Origin: SKIA01 sp047602905
GTDB lineage: Archaea > Nanobdellota > Nanobdellia > Woesearchaeales > SKIA01
Length of the DNA: 64,000 nt
Reading direction: 5' to 3'
Assembly (NCBI GenBank): GCA_047602905.1
Contig: JBLKOP010000001.1
Coordinates: 115,438 to 179,437 of the forward strand
Within the stretch, counting starts at the first letter, position 1; each line of letters begins with the position of its first letter. The notes under the pieces were generated by a model, which was not told the origin of the DNA, searched no databases, and saw only the letters and a program-made list of their open reading frames with translations. The position numbers and the translations under genes were made by a program. Below are positions 23,980 through 33,070 of the stretch, piece by piece.

Positions 23980-25876
23980 ACGGTATGGACGTGTCCTCGC
24001 TACGAACGCCATGAATAATTAAGTAATTCCACAGAAACCCTTTCTTTTTCGTTACTGAAACAGCAAATCCGTTCTCACGAAACAACCCTTCCAGTTCAGA
24101 AACGCGAGCGCTCCAACCAGTGTTAGGAAGAAACCAAAAATAATCTATGTACTCAACAAACACTACTGAACCGTTCATACGAACAACACCTCGTAGCTGC
24201 TTAAGAACTCGTGAGAGGTCTTGAACAACATCTAAATACCCGATACTCACCACTACATCAACAACGCCTACCGAGGGGTGTACTCGGTTGAGGTGGTGCG
24301 GGTCGTGAAGCACTTGTACGTGAGCGTGACCTGCCTTACGTACTCGTTTCTGAATGAGCTGCGCATTACTCTCAGAGAACTCCGTTGCGACAAGCACTCC
24401 TCTTGGACCTATACGTTCTGCTAGGTGTAGCGTGAAGGTTCCTGCGTTACTACCAAACTCAAGAACGCTCTTCTCAGCTACAGTAACTAAGCTTAGTACG
24501 TGCTTGCGAATACTCTTTGGGAGGAGTACACGCTCAAAAAACACTGCTACAGGGAGTAGACGAGCAGAGAAAGCAGCGATTGCTTCAGGATCATACGTGT
24601 ACTTAAGTAAGATATACACAGGAACACCCAGCAATAACAAGCTAGCTGCAAGAAGAGCGGTGGTGAGCGCTGTTGGGTCGTAGAACAACCAGAAAAGAAC
24701 AAAAAACGCCATTACGCCAAGTAAGCAGTACGCAGTAATGACTCCTCCAGGAACTTGGTAGTAACGAGTCCTACCAGGCAGTCGCGAGCGCATACGAATC
24801 ATCGTAGCAATAACTACAGCGTACATAACAAAAACCAGCGGTAAGGATAAGCGCAGAAGAGCTTCGTAACTGCCTGCAGCAATAATTACTAACGCGCTAG
24901 TAAGCACTGTTTGAAAAGCAATAGCTACGTGAGGAGTGTTATTAACTGGGTGTATACGAGCGAGTTGAGGAATAAACATTTTATCCTTTGCTAACGCCAT
25001 GAGTAAACGAGGACTAGAAACAATCCAGCCAGCTACGCTACCAATAATGCTTGTGTAGATAAGAATAGCAAATATTGGCGAAGCCCACGCACCATACAAG
25101 GACTCAGAAAGCACTCGTAGAGGAGCAAGTGAGTTGCTTAGCTCAAGCCAAGAAGTACTTGCAAGAACAGCAAGAGCAAATAGTACGCACAGAACAGCAA
25201 TTACGTACGTAGAGTACAAAAGCACTTTAGGAAGTACTCTGCGAGCATCCTTGGTTTCTTCAGCAAGAAACGTTATTGTTTGCCACCCAAAGAACGTATC
25301 CGCAACTAAGAACACCCCAACAAAGACGGGCAGAGCTCCAAGAGCAAAGAACGGCTGCAAGTTACTAGGCTCAAAAGCAGCAAGACCAGGGATGAGCAAT
25401 AACACCACGCTAGAAGTCGTGATTACCCCAAAGGTTACGAGCATAAAAGAAGACGTCTGCATTCCTTTGTACGCCATGTAATTAAAGAGAAGAACAAACA
25501 AAATGGATAACGAGATGCTGTAGAGAAGAGGAAGAGCAGGGTTAAGGTACTGGATAGCTCCCACAACAAGAGCAGCGATAGTTACGTTACTTACAATTGT
25601 AGTTAGCCAACCCATCAAAAAAGAGAAGAAGTTACCAAAGACTTGCTTGGCGTAATCATACACTCCACCAGCAGTATCAAACATACTGGCCAATTCCGCA
25701 AACACCATAGAAATACCTACAGCAACTACAGCCATGATAAGCCAGGAAAGAATACTTGCAGGACCAGCAACGCCAGCAGCGATTGCTTGCAAGAAGAACA
25801 CTCCTGTTCCCATAATACTATTAATACCGATAATAAGCATTACTGGAAACGAGAGTGTTCGTTGTAACTCACCCAT
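23972..25876 (-). CDS. Amino-acid permease (APC superfamily) fused to a SAM methyltransferase domain
   Basis: 634 aa. Residues 1-430 form an APC-superfamily amino-acid/polyamine transporter: the unwound TM1 motif GINSIMGTGVFF is intact, and about 12 membrane helices follow. Residues about 455-625 form a class I methyltransferase-like domain: motif I VLEFGSNAGTFTLHLAERIG, an acidic residue after the second strand (VATEFSESN), and a VVSIGYLDVVQDLSRVLKQL segment. The fusion is in one uninterrupted frame. Neither substrate is clear. It starts with ATG 25876 near a TATA-like ctttataaac (about 25895-25905). Transport family certain, methyltransferase activity probable, coupling unknown. Confidence 0.85.
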   Translation of the reverse strand: MGELQRTLSFPVMLIIGINSIMGTGVFFLQAIAAGVAGPASILSWLIMAVVAVGISMVFAELASMFDTAGGVYDYAKQVFGNFFSFLMGWLTTIVSNVTIAALVVGAIQYLNPALPLLYSISLSILFVLLFNYMAYKGMQTSSFMLVTFGVITTSSVVLLLIPGLAAFEPSNLQPFFALGALPVFVGVFLVADTFFGWQTITFLAEETKDARRVLPKVLLYSTYVIAVLCVLFALAVLASTSWLELSNSLAPLRVLSESLYGAWASPIFAILIYTSIIGSVAGWIVSSPRLLMALAKDKMFIPQLARIHPVNNTPHVAIAFQTVLTSALVIIAAGSYEALLRLSLPLVFVMYAVVIATMIRMRSRLPGRTRYYQVPGGVITAYCLLGVMAFFVLFWLFYDPTALTTALLAASLLLLGVPVYILLKYTYDPEAIAAFSARLLPVAVFFERVLLPKSIRKHVLSLVTVAEKSVLEFGSNAGTFTLHLAERIGPRGVLVATEFSESNAQLIQKRVRKAGHAHVQVLHDPHHLNRVHPSVGVVDVVVSIGYLDVVQDLSRVLKQLRGVVRMNGSVVFVEYIDYFWFLPNTGWSARVSELEGLFRENGFAVSVTKKKGFLWNYLIIHGVRSEDTSIPFI

Positions 25877-25958
25877 ACAACTACTAAGTCAAGAAAGAGT
25901 TTATAAAAGTAACACATATAAATGAGCACGCAAGAAAGCAGTGTAGAGAGCGTGAGTA

Positions 25959-28538
25959 ATGAAAGGACTAAGCAGTAACGAAGCACAGAAACGGTTAGAA
26001 ACAAACGGGTCAAACACGCTTATCGAGGAGAATAAGAAGACCTGGTACAAAGTATTGTTTCGTCAACTAGGAAGCATTCTTGTATGGATACTTGCAGTAG
26101 CAGCAATTATTAGTTTTGTCGTTAATGAGATGCTAGAGTTTTACTTCATAGCAGCAATTATTGCTATTATTACTCTCATGGGCTTCTTGCAAGAGTGGAA
26201 GGCAGAGAAAGCCATGCAGCAACTCAAAGAAATGACCTCTGCAAGTGTGAGTGTGTATCGAGACGAGCAAGTACAAGAAATTAGTAGTTCAGAACTCGTA
26301 GTAGGAGACGTTATTCTCTTAGAGATGGGAGACAAAATCCCTGCGGACGCAGAGGTACTTATGAGCGTTGATTTACGCGTGGATGAAGCAACACTAACAG
26401 GAGAAAGCAATGCTGTACGTAAAAACGAAGGAGACGAGGTGTACTCAGGAACAACTATTGTTTATGGACGAGCAGAAGCAAGAATAACCGCTACAGGAAT
26501 GAATAGTGAACTAGGAAAAATTGCTGGCCACATACAAGTAGCTGATGAAAAAACCCCGTTACAAATAAAGATTGATGCTTTAGGCTTTAAACTAGGAATT
26601 ATTGCGGTAAGCATAGCACTAGTTATCTTCACGCTAGGAATACTAGACGGAGCGCCTCTAACAACCATTCTTCTCGTAGCACTCGCACTAACAATAGCAA
26701 GCATTCCTGAAGCACTCCCCTTAACACTTACCCTCACGCTGAGTTTAGGAATGAGAGACATGGCTAAGAAAAAAGCGATTATTAAGAAAATGCTTGCTGT
26801 AGAAGGCCTTGGAGCAACGACAGTTATTTGCACGGACAAAACAGGAACACTCACAAAAAACGAGATGACAGCAACGAGGATGTACGCAAACAACCAAGAA
26901 TACAGCTTTACTGGAAGCGGCTATGACGTGCGCGGAGAGCTGCAACAAGAAGGAAAAGAAGCAGTTGTAGAAGAAACAGTTAAGCAACTACTCGTTAGTG
27001 CTTCCTTATGTAACAACGCTCACATACAAGAAAATAATAACGAGCAACCTATACGTGGAGAACCAACAGAAGCAGCTTTGCTTATAGCAGCAAAAAAAGC
27101 AGGTATACAGCCAGAAGAACTACACAAACAGTTTCTTCGAGAAAAAGAGTTATTGTTTACTAGCGAGAGAAAAATGATGAGCACGGTGCACACAAGCAGT
27201 AACGGCTTATGCGCTCACGTAAAAGGAGCTCCAGAAATACTTCTAGATAAATGCACGCACATACTTATTAACGGACGAGAAGAAGAACTTACAAATACAA
27301 AACGAGAAGAGCTCCTTGCACAGAACAAAAACTACGCACAAGAAGCGCTACGAGTACTCGCAGTAGCGTACAAACCAGGAATACAAGGAGAACTTAGCGA
27401 AGAAACAGTAGAGAAAGAACTCACGTTTATAGGACTTATAGGACTCATAGACCCTCCTAGAGAAGAAGTACACACAGCAATACAGGAGTGCTCACAAGCA
27501 GGAATACGCGTAAAAATGATTACTGGAGACAACGCGCAAACAGCGCAAGCAATAGCAAAACAAATCGGTCTAAGCGAGTCTCCAGTGGTGCTGAGCGGAG
27601 AGGAGATAGAAGCACTAACTGATGAGGAGCTTCGGCGACGAGTACACGAAATAGACATATACGCTCGCACCAAGCCCGAGCACAAACTACGCATAGTAGA
27701 AGCTTTGCAAGCAAACGGAGAAATTGTTGCTATGACGGGAGACGGGATAAACGACGCACCAGCAATAAAGAAAGCAAACGTAGGAATAGGCATGGGAGTA
27801 AAAGGAACTGACGTAACAAAAGAAAGCGCTGATATGATCTTACAAGACGATAACTTCAGCACCATAGTAGTTGCTGTTAAGGACGGACGAAGAATATATG
27901 ATAACATAGAAAAATTCACGACATACCTTATATCAAGAAACTTCACAGAAGTAACGATTATCGCTTTAGGAGCGTTCTTTCTGGGCTTTGAATACTTACC
28001 GTTGCTTGCGCTACAAATACTGTTTCTTAATGTTATAGGACAAGAAATGCCTGCTATCGCGTTAGGCCTTGACCCAGCAAACAAAGACATTATGAAGCGA
28101 CCACCAAGAGATCCTCGCCAAGACCTCTTACATAACAGAAACATGTTCTTAGTAGTAAGCATGGCGGCGTTTATGGCACTCACCGGTTTCTTCGTGTACG
28201 TGCTTATGAACGCGTATGAAAGCACGCAAATAGCGCGCACAGTACTCTTTGCTACTCTTGTGCTCATGATTCTTGCGCACACATTTAATTTTCGAAGCCT
28301 CACGCACAGCATACGAAAAGTGGGTTTGTTTGGAAACAAATGGGTTATCGCAGCAGTACTCCTAACGATTCCCATCCTCCTAGCAACGATTTATCTGCCC
28401 AGCATGGCAGCATGGTTTAATCACACCCCTCTAGGAGGAGCTGAGTGGGTTGTAGCGCTCATAGCAGCAAGTATTACGGTGCTCTTCATAGAAGTACTCA
28501 AGAAAGTGGCTAATCGCCTATACGGAGAAGCGTACTAA
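25959..28538 (+). CDS. P-type cation-transporting ATPase (P2A, Ca2+-like)
   Basis: 859 aa. Ten-helix P-type pump. Visible: N-terminal cation ATPase domain (LSSNEAQKRLETNGSN), actuator TGES, M4 ion-binding IPEALPL, phosphorylation DKTGTLT, nucleotide-binding KGAPE, MTGDN/ARTKPEHK, hinge GDGINDAPAIKKANVGIGMG. The PEALP motif and layout put it nearest to SERCA/PMR1-type pumps; the ion (Ca2+ or Mn2+ most likely) cannot be proven. It has its own TATA-like catataaat (about 25914-25922), giving a 5' leader of about 15 bases. Followed 33 bases later by the dph2-like gene. Confidence 0.92.
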   Translation: MKGLSSNEAQKRLETNGSNTLIEENKKTWYKVLFRQLGSILVWILAVAAIISFVVNEMLEFYFIAAIIAIITLMGFLQEWKAEKAMQQLKEMTSASVSVYRDEQVQEISSSELVVGDVILLEMGDKIPADAEVLMSVDLRVDEATLTGESNAVRKNEGDEVYSGTTIVYGRAEARITATGMNSELGKIAGHIQVADEKTPLQIKIDALGFKLGIIAVSIALVIFTLGILDGAPLTTILLVALALTIASIPEALPLTLTLTLSLGMRDMAKKKAIIKKMLAVEGLGATTVICTDKTGTLTKNEMTATRMYANNQEYSFTGSGYDVRGELQQEGKEAVVEETVKQLLVSASLCNNAHIQENNNEQPIRGEPTEAALLIAAKKAGIQPEELHKQFLREKELLFTSERKMMSTVHTSSNGLCAHVKGAPEILLDKCTHILINGREEELTNTKREELLAQNKNYAQEALRVLAVAYKPGIQGELSEETVEKELTFIGLIGLIDPPREEVHTAIQECSQAGIRVKMITGDNAQTAQAIAKQIGLSESPVVLSGEEIEALTDEELRRRVHEIDIYARTKPEHKLRIVEALQANGEIVAMTGDGINDAPAIKKANVGIGMGVKGTDVTKESADMILQDDNFSTIVVAVKDGRRIYDNIEKFTTYLISRNFTEVTIIALGAFFLGFEYLPLLALQILFLNVIGQEMPAIALGLDPANKDIMKRPPRDPRQDLLHNRNMFLVVSMAAFMALTGFFVYVLMNAYESTQIARTVLFATLVLMILAHTFNFRSLTHSIRKVGLFGNKWVIAAVLLTIPILLATIYLPSMAAWFNHTPLGGAEWVVALIAASITVLFIEVLKKVANRLYGEAY

Positions 28539-28571
28539 ACGTTTAAGAAGCACAAACTATTTCGTACACGC

Positions 28572-29252
28572 ATGGTCTTACGAGTAGAGCACGTACCAGT
28601 ACGCAGAAAAGCAAGTATTACGCTACCACAAGAACTCCTAGAAGCACTCCCTAAGCGCGTAGCCTTGTTTACGACCGCACAATACCTTAACCGTCTAGAA
28701 CACATACAAAAACAAATAGAAGCTGCTGGAGTAACTGTAGAGATATACCAAGCTCGTCACACGAGTGCTCCAGGACAAATACTTGGTTGCAGCATACAAA
28801 CCTGGCCAGACGTAGACGCGTTTGTGTACATCGGAGAAGGAGAGTTTCATCCACGAGCACTGCTGTTCAAAAACCCTCAGCCAACGTACCGCTACGAGCC
28901 CTTACGAGAAGTATGGGATCATTTTAGTCACGAAGAAATAAGTAAGATTATGAAGCAGCACAAAGGAGCGTTACTCACGTTTTATCACAGCAAAACCATA
29001 GGAGTACTTGGAACAACCAAAAGCGGCCAGAAAGACGTACAAGCAATAGAGAAGCTACGAGAAAAATACCCAAAAAAAGACTTCGTATACTTCTTAGCAA
29101 ACACGCTAGACTGGCAAGGACTAGACGACTTTCCGTTTGTAGAGATGTGGATAAACACTGGCTGTCCACGCATAGGACTAGACGACTACAACAAAGTAAG
29201 CAAACCAATACTTAACGCAGAGCACGTACTAGAAGGAGAGCACAGCTTCTAA
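28572..29252 (+). CDS. dph2: Diphthamide synthesis protein Dph2-like, short form
   Basis: 226 aa, versus about 330 for usual archaeal Dph2. Dph2 is a non-canonical radical SAM enzyme that starts diphthamide formation on a His of elongation factor 2. Present: domain 2 motifs VALFTTAQYL, GQILGCS (C73), FVYIGEGEFHPRAL, GVLGTTKSGQKD, and NTGCPRIG (C198) with KPILNAEHVL. The first domain is missing, including the first of three cysteines that normally hold the 4Fe-4S cluster. Either the missing part is supplied by another protein, the mechanism differs, or the enzyme is defunct. ATG 28572 follows a weak AT-rich element. Confidence 0.85.
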   Translation: MVLRVEHVPVRRKASITLPQELLEALPKRVALFTTAQYLNRLEHIQKQIEAAGVTVEIYQARHTSAPGQILGCSIQTWPDVDAFVYIGEGEFHPRALLFKNPQPTYRYEPLREVWDHFSHEEISKIMKQHKGALLTFYHSKTIGVLGTTKSGQKDVQAIEKLREKYPKKDFVYFLANTLDWQGLDDFPFVEMWINTGCPRIGLDDYNKVSKPILNAEHVLEGEHSF

Positions 29253-29259
29253 AAAAAAA
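29251..29259 (-). terminator. Oligo-T tract behind the PIN toxin gene
   Basis: Nine T on the minus strand about 25 bases after the stop of the PIN-domain gene. It overlaps the stop codon of the convergent dph2-like gene. Confidence 0.45.
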
Positions 29260-29283
29260 GGTGCAGAGAACCTTACACAAGAT

Positions 29284-29697
29284 TTAAAGCTCTTCTTTGA
29301 GCAAAGCAATAAACTTACTTGCATTAATAATTGGTATTTCTTCAAAATGTTTTAGCTTGAGAAGATGTTTATCTCCTGAAAGAATATAATCTGCTTTTCC
29401 CTCCAAAGCGCATTCAAGAAACTTATTATCATCAAGATCTTCTTGTATTACTTCTAAGCGTTTTTTTGGATGCACTACTTCACAAATAAGCCTAAGTTGC
29501 TTTATTACATCCACTACTTGAGTCGTTGAAAAACCGAATTTTGGTCTTTTAAGAACAGCTGTAAACTCCTGTATAATCTCTTCAGAAAGAAGTAGCTGAA
29601 CTCTTGCTAATTGTATTAGTTGTAAAACTTCGTACTCATTACCTTGGTAAATAGCAGCAGAGACTAACACATTTGTATCAAGAACTACTCTTAACAC
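29284..29697 (-). CDS. PIN-domain toxin (VapC-like, COG1569 type)
   Basis: 137 aa. PIN-fold ribonuclease: VVLDTNVLVSA gives the first acidic residue, then LSEEIIQEFTAVL, DLDDNKFLECALEGKADYILSGDKHLL with the remaining acidic active-site residues. This is the subfamily often paired with AbrB-type antitoxins. The start GTG 29697 overlaps the antitoxin stop by 1 base (TAGTG). Located just after the ribosomal/RNA polymerase operon, AT-rich, probably a mobile toxin-antitoxin insertion. Confidence 0.88.
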   Translation of the reverse strand: MLRVVLDTNVLVSAAIYQGNEYEVLQLIQLARVQLLLSEEIIQEFTAVLKRPKFGFSTTQVVDVIKQLRLICEVVHPKKRLEVIQEDLDDNKFLECALEGKADYILSGDKHLLKLKHFEEIPIINASKFIALLKEEL

Positions 29698-29972
29698 TAA
29701 CCCCTATTTACCCGCACTTCTTGTATCTCTTGTTCTACATCCTTTTGTGAAACATTTTTCTTAGCCGCTGTCTTCCACAAGCTTGAAAAAACTCTTTCGA
29801 ACTCATCAATAGACTTAGCAGACTCAAGAGTCGTTGTTTTTCGTAAAACAATAGCATCCTTATCTTGATAAACAAAAAAACGCTCACCTTCTTGTATTTC
29901 TGCCTTTCTTCTTATCTCCTGAGGAATAACCACCTGACCCTTGCTTGTCATTTTAGTAATTTCTATCTCCAT
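29697..29972 (-). CDS. AbrB/SpoVT-type antitoxin (VapB-like)
   Basis: 91 aa from the ATG at 29972 (MEIEITKMTSKGQVVIP). N-terminal swapped-hairpin AbrB DNA-binding domain (TKMTSKGQVVIPQEIRRKAEIQEGERFFVYQ, residues 7-40), then a helical region that would cap the toxin. A catatatg element (about 30000-30008) lies about 30 bases upstream, so the leaderless ATG at 29972 is preferred over the upstream frame extension to 30047. The two genes form a unit likely repressed by the antitoxin itself. Confidence 0.85.
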   Translation of the reverse strand: MEIEITKMTSKGQVVIPQEIRRKAEIQEGERFFVYQDKDAIVLRKTTTLESAKSIDEFERVFSSLWKTAAKKNVSQKDVEQEIQEVRVNRG

Positions 29973-30118
29973 AGTAAGACTAATAAGAACAATCTTATTC
30001 ATATATGTTTTGGTTATAAACCAACAAAAACACAACAAAGAGAACAAATAAGTACAAACACACTCTAGTTCACCTACACAAAAGTCTTATTCAAACAAGT
30101 AATTCTGCCACAACCAAG

Positions 30119-30143
30119 AAAAAAAAGCGTATTGAAAAAAAAA
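30119..30143 (-). terminator. Double oligo-T terminator of the rpo/S7 operon
   Basis: Downstream of the S7 stop (30159), the minus strand has nine T (30135-30143) and then eight T (30119-30126) separated by CAATACGC. Two tracts in a row, as expected at the end of a heavily transcribed archaeal operon. It also separates that operon from the toxin-antitoxin unit. Confidence 0.6.
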
Positions 30144-30158
30144 CGAGTAGTTCGTTAC

Positions 30159-30761
30159 TTAACGACTACTATCAGCTGTTCGTTCAAGATCAATCTTCTT
30201 ACTAATCGCTTGGCTATCATTCTTTGCTTCGTACGCAGCAAGAATCTCAGCAGCTAACGCATGAGAAGGCTTCTTCTTACTCTTTACGCTACGATGATAC
30301 GCTGCTTGCGTCATTTGACGAAGAACGATATCAATACGTCGCTGAGGAGCGCACTCAACAGGTTTAGGATACCTAGCTCCACCATACTCGATATTAATGA
30401 TTTCTTCACGAGGAGCAGCGTTCTCAATAGCCTGCACAAAAACAGCAACAGGGTTTTGTTTTGTCTTCTCCTCAATAATAGCGAATGCTTCCTGAACGAT
30501 TAAGTAACACCTCTGGGCTTGTCCAGTAACGTGACCAGAAGAAAACTTGTGCTTCTTAGCTTTATGACCAGGAATCATTAATTTGTTAATAAGGCGCTCA
30601 ACAATACTAACGCGTGATTTATGAAAGCTGTTTCCTGCGTAGCGAGCACCAGTTTTAGGAACAATAACAGGACTCAAAGTAATGTAAGGCTGTAAACCAA
30701 CATCAGAAACACTAATACCTGAGGTGCTGTACTTGTTAAATAAAAGAATCTCGTCTGCCAT
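30159..30761 (-). CDS. rps7: Ribosomal protein S7
   Basis: 200 aa. Nucleates 30S head assembly on 16S rRNA. KSRVSIVERLINKLMIPG, NPVAVFVQAIENAAPREE, IEYGGARYPKPVECAPQRRIDIVLRQM and the RSVKSKKKPSHALAAEIL tail are conserved archaeal S7 features. The start overlaps the S12 stop by 1 base. Last gene of the RNA polymerase-ribosomal operon: EF-2/EF-1A genes, which usually follow, are absent and a toxin-antitoxin unit lies beyond. Confidence 0.95.
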   Translation of the reverse strand: MADEILLFNKYSTSGISVSDVGLQPYITLSPVIVPKTGARYAGNSFHKSRVSIVERLINKLMIPGHKAKKHKFSSGHVTGQAQRCYLIVQEAFAIIEEKTKQNPVAVFVQAIENAAPREEIINIEYGGARYPKPVECAPQRRIDIVLRQMTQAAYHRSVKSKKKPSHALAAEILAAYEAKNDSQAISKKIDLERTADSSR

Positions 30762-31198
30762 TATTTTCTTGCCTTCTCAATCTTACCGCTTCGTAAAGCT
30801 TGTAAACTCTGATCATTAACCTTAATAACTTGCCAGCGAACACCAGGAATATCTCCTTTAGCACGCCCCTTTGTTCCCCCAATACGCTCAATCATTACTT
30901 CGTCGTGCTCATCAACAAGTTTTGTAGCGCCATCACCAGGCAAGAAAGCAGTTACTTGCTTTCCGTTCTTAATGAGTTGTACACGAACGCACTTACGCAT
31001 AGCACTGTTTGGTTGCTTTGCTTCTAACTGAATTTTTTCAAGAACAATAGCGCTTCCTTGACTCGCTCCTTCAAGAGGATCAGCCTTTACTCGCAGACCG
31101 TACTTTCGCTGAACAAACTTATCATTTAGTTCCTGAGAAGCCTTTCTTCGAGACTGTAATTTCTTTGCTGCGTTAATACCGCGGGTTTTTTTCGCCAT
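30761..31198 (-). CDS. rps12: Ribosomal protein S12
   Basis: 145 aa. Decoding-centre protein. Diagnostic motifs: KQPNSAMRKCVRVQLIKNGKQVTAFLPGDGA and GRAKGDIPGVRWQVIKVND. It overlaps NusA by 1 base and S7 by 1 base. Length and sequence are as in other archaea. Confidence 0.96.
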   Translation of the reverse strand: MAKKTRGINAAKKLQSRRKASQELNDKFVQRKYGLRVKADPLEGASQGSAIVLEKIQLEAKQPNSAMRKCVRVQLIKNGKQVTAFLPGDGATKLVDEHDEVMIERIGGTKGRAKGDIPGVRWQVIKVNDQSLQALRSGKIEKARK

Positions 31199-31677
31199 TA
31201 ATCTGTACTCTGCGAATTTTCTTCGCTTTTTAAAGCTTGTGCTCCTTCTGGTTGTTCTTCAACACGAATCTCCTCTACAGGCATGTATCTGCGAACCATC
31301 CACTCAAGATTACGTAAGTTACGCGCTTGTTTACCAATAAGCAAACCAGTAGTCTTCTCATCCTTTCCTTCCATGTACACAACGCCGTTCTCATCCTCAG
31401 AGATGCGTACAAGAGCAAGAGGAGCTACTAGTGAGCGGATAAGAGCGAGTTTATCCTCTGTGTACTCAGCTACTCGGATGCGCCGGCCCATCTTCTCCTC
31501 TACCTTCTTAAGTATAGAAGCGCTTTTACCAACAGCTTTTCCTATCTCTCCCTTCTCAACAACAAACGTGAGCTTCTCGTTTGTATCAAAAAACGCGTCT
31601 TTAACCTTTGCTTTGGTGTAGTTCTCAAAGAATTGGATGAGCTCGATGAGACGAGCATCAAAAGTAGTTGATACCAT
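31198..31677 (-). CDS. nusA: NusA-like transcription factor (two KH domains)
   Basis: 159 aa. Archaeal NusA lacks the N-terminal domain of the bacterial protein and consists of two KH folds; it binds RNA and probably elongating polymerase. KH1: FVVEKGEIGKAVGKSASILKKVEEKMG; KH2: LLIGKQARNLRNLEWMVRRYMP. Both GxxG loops (GKAVGK, LIGKQA) are recognisable. The C-terminal tail is acidic. Position between L30e and S12 is the conserved one. Confidence 0.94.
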   Translation of the reverse strand: MVSTTFDARLIELIQFFENYTKAKVKDAFFDTNEKLTFVVEKGEIGKAVGKSASILKKVEEKMGRRIRVAEYTEDKLALIRSLVAPLALVRISEDENGVVYMEGKDEKTTGLLIGKQARNLRNLEWMVRRYMPVEEIRVEEQPEGAQALKSEENSQSTD

Positions 31678-31679
31678 CG

Positions 31680-31940
31680 TTAGTTCTTCACAGCAATAAA
31701 AGAAATGCTAAACGGCTTTCTACACGCAGTACCTACTTGGTCGTTGCGTAGAGGAGTCGTTTCACAAGTAACCTCTGATAACAAACAATAATCTTTCATC
31801 GCATCAGCGCGTGCTTGCTCAGCGTTAGTTGCTATAAGCACTGAGGAGACCGCTTTATCAATAATTGCTTGTCGTACTTCGTTGTAGCCTATAACGAGCT
31901 TATCCTGCTCTACTAATTGTCGTATTTCTTGTGTGTTCAT
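31680..31940 (-). CDS. rpl30e: Ribosomal protein L30e-like
   Basis: 86 aa. L7Ae/L30e fold; starts MNTQEIRQLVEQDKLVIGYNEVRQAI. The position between rpoA'' and nusA is diagnostic for archaeal L30e. The usual family KxxxVIxAxNxP motif is relaxed to SSVLIATNAEQ, so the sequence is somewhat divergent. It overlaps rpoA'' by 4 bases. Confidence 0.87.
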   Translation of the reverse strand: MNTQEIRQLVEQDKLVIGYNEVRQAIIDKAVSSVLIATNAEQARADAMKDYCLLSEVTCETTPLRNDQVGTACRKPFSISFIAVKN

Positions 31941-33070
31941 GCTTTCTTTCTCCGAGTCATTAATTTTACTACTCCCGTTCCTAAAGGAACTGGCTGGTTT
32001 GCCATGACGTTCTCAACAACGCTGTTTAGCTCGTCAGTCTCCCCTACCAGGCTTGCGTTGATGATGTGCTTGAAAGGAGTCTCAAAACTTGCTCGTGCAA
32101 GAACACTTGCTTTCTCACGAACAATACCTGTTCGGTTAATTCCTTGAATATCTCCTCCCATAGTCATAGTATCTGCAACCAGCATTATGTGACGCACATC
32201 AATGTTAAGTCCCTGCGTGTTAAGCACTCCTAGCGTCTCATTAATGATGAGTTGCCTTGCTGCTTCTATACCAAGCACTTCTTCTACTTCGTAGAGGTCG
32301 TTACTGAGTGTTCGTGTAGGATCAACGTACTCTAGCCCTAACACGTCCTTATAATTTACTCCTGCTGTTTGGATGATGAATTCTTCTCCTCGCTTTACCG
32401 GAAGTACTTGCGTTATTCCTTTTACTCCGTGAACAAACACGTCCTTAACTTTTTCTCGTGTCTTGTACAAATCATCTAAGGTCTTGTCTTTACCAGGCTT
32501 AATAGTAATTTGTTTCTTTGCGTGAGCAACAGTGAATTTGCGAAACTTCTTGTTAATAAGCTTAGCGAGCTTATCAACATCCCAACCAATGTCTTTTAAG
32601 CTATCCGTGTCTATATCAAGCACTATTTGTGGAACACTAATATCGAGTTGGAAGCTATTTACGTAATCACTAACCGTTGTTTCTAAGATTTGCTGCGCTA
32701 TTGCCTTGATATCTTTTCCTTCACTATACGGAGGCTTAAGATAAATTTGCATGTTTGGCGTCTTAATCGTTTTTCTTGCGTCAAAGAGCTCAATAATTCT
32801 TGGCAGACCACTAGTGACCTGCATCTCACTTACTCCTGCGAAGTGAAAGGTTCGCAGAATCATTTGTGTAGATGGCTCACCAATACTCTCAGCAGCCACT
32901 ATTCCTACAGCGTCTCCTGCTTCTTCAAGAGTTTCTTCGTATTCTTGAAAGACTGCTTGTATGATCTCTTCTTGTTGTTTCTTTGTCGCGTTCTTAGGAG
33001 TACTGCTGCGCACTTCCTCTAAAATGCTTGGTGGCAGCTTATCCTCGTATGCTGTGTATACTTCACTCAT
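31937..33070 (-). CDS. rpoA2: RNA polymerase subunit A''
   Basis: 377 aa. C-terminal part of the split largest subunit (bacterial beta'), contributing the jaw and the trigger-loop region. GIVAAESIGEPSTQMILRTFHFAGV is the trigger-loop signature; the C-terminal LMTRRKKA end and EVLGIEAARQLIINE are typical. It overlaps rpoA' by 4 bases and L30e by 4 bases. No intein or insertion. Confidence 0.97.
   Translation of the reverse strand: MSEVYTAYEDKLPPSILEEVRSSTPKNATKKQQEEIIQAVFQEYEETLEEAGDAVGIVAAESIGEPSTQMILRTFHFAGVSEMQVTSGLPRIIELFDARKTIKTPNMQIYLKPPYSEGKDIKAIAQQILETTVSDYVNSFQLDISVPQIVLDIDTDSLKDIGWDVDKLAKLINKKFRKFTVAHAKKQITIKPGKDKTLDDLYKTREKVKDVFVHGVKGITQVLPVKRGEEFIIQTAGVNYKDVLGLEYVDPTRTLSNDLYEVEEVLGIEAARQLIINETLGVLNTQGLNIDVRHIMLVADTMTMGGDIQGINRTGIVREKASVLARASFETPFKHIINASLVGETDELNSVVENVMANQPVPLGTGVVKLMTRRKKA

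Noticed and set aside
27332..28375. Long minus-strand open frame of 347 codons within the P-type ATPase gene
   Set aside because: It is antisense to fully conserved pump motifs (GDGINDAP region) and has no own promoter or homology.
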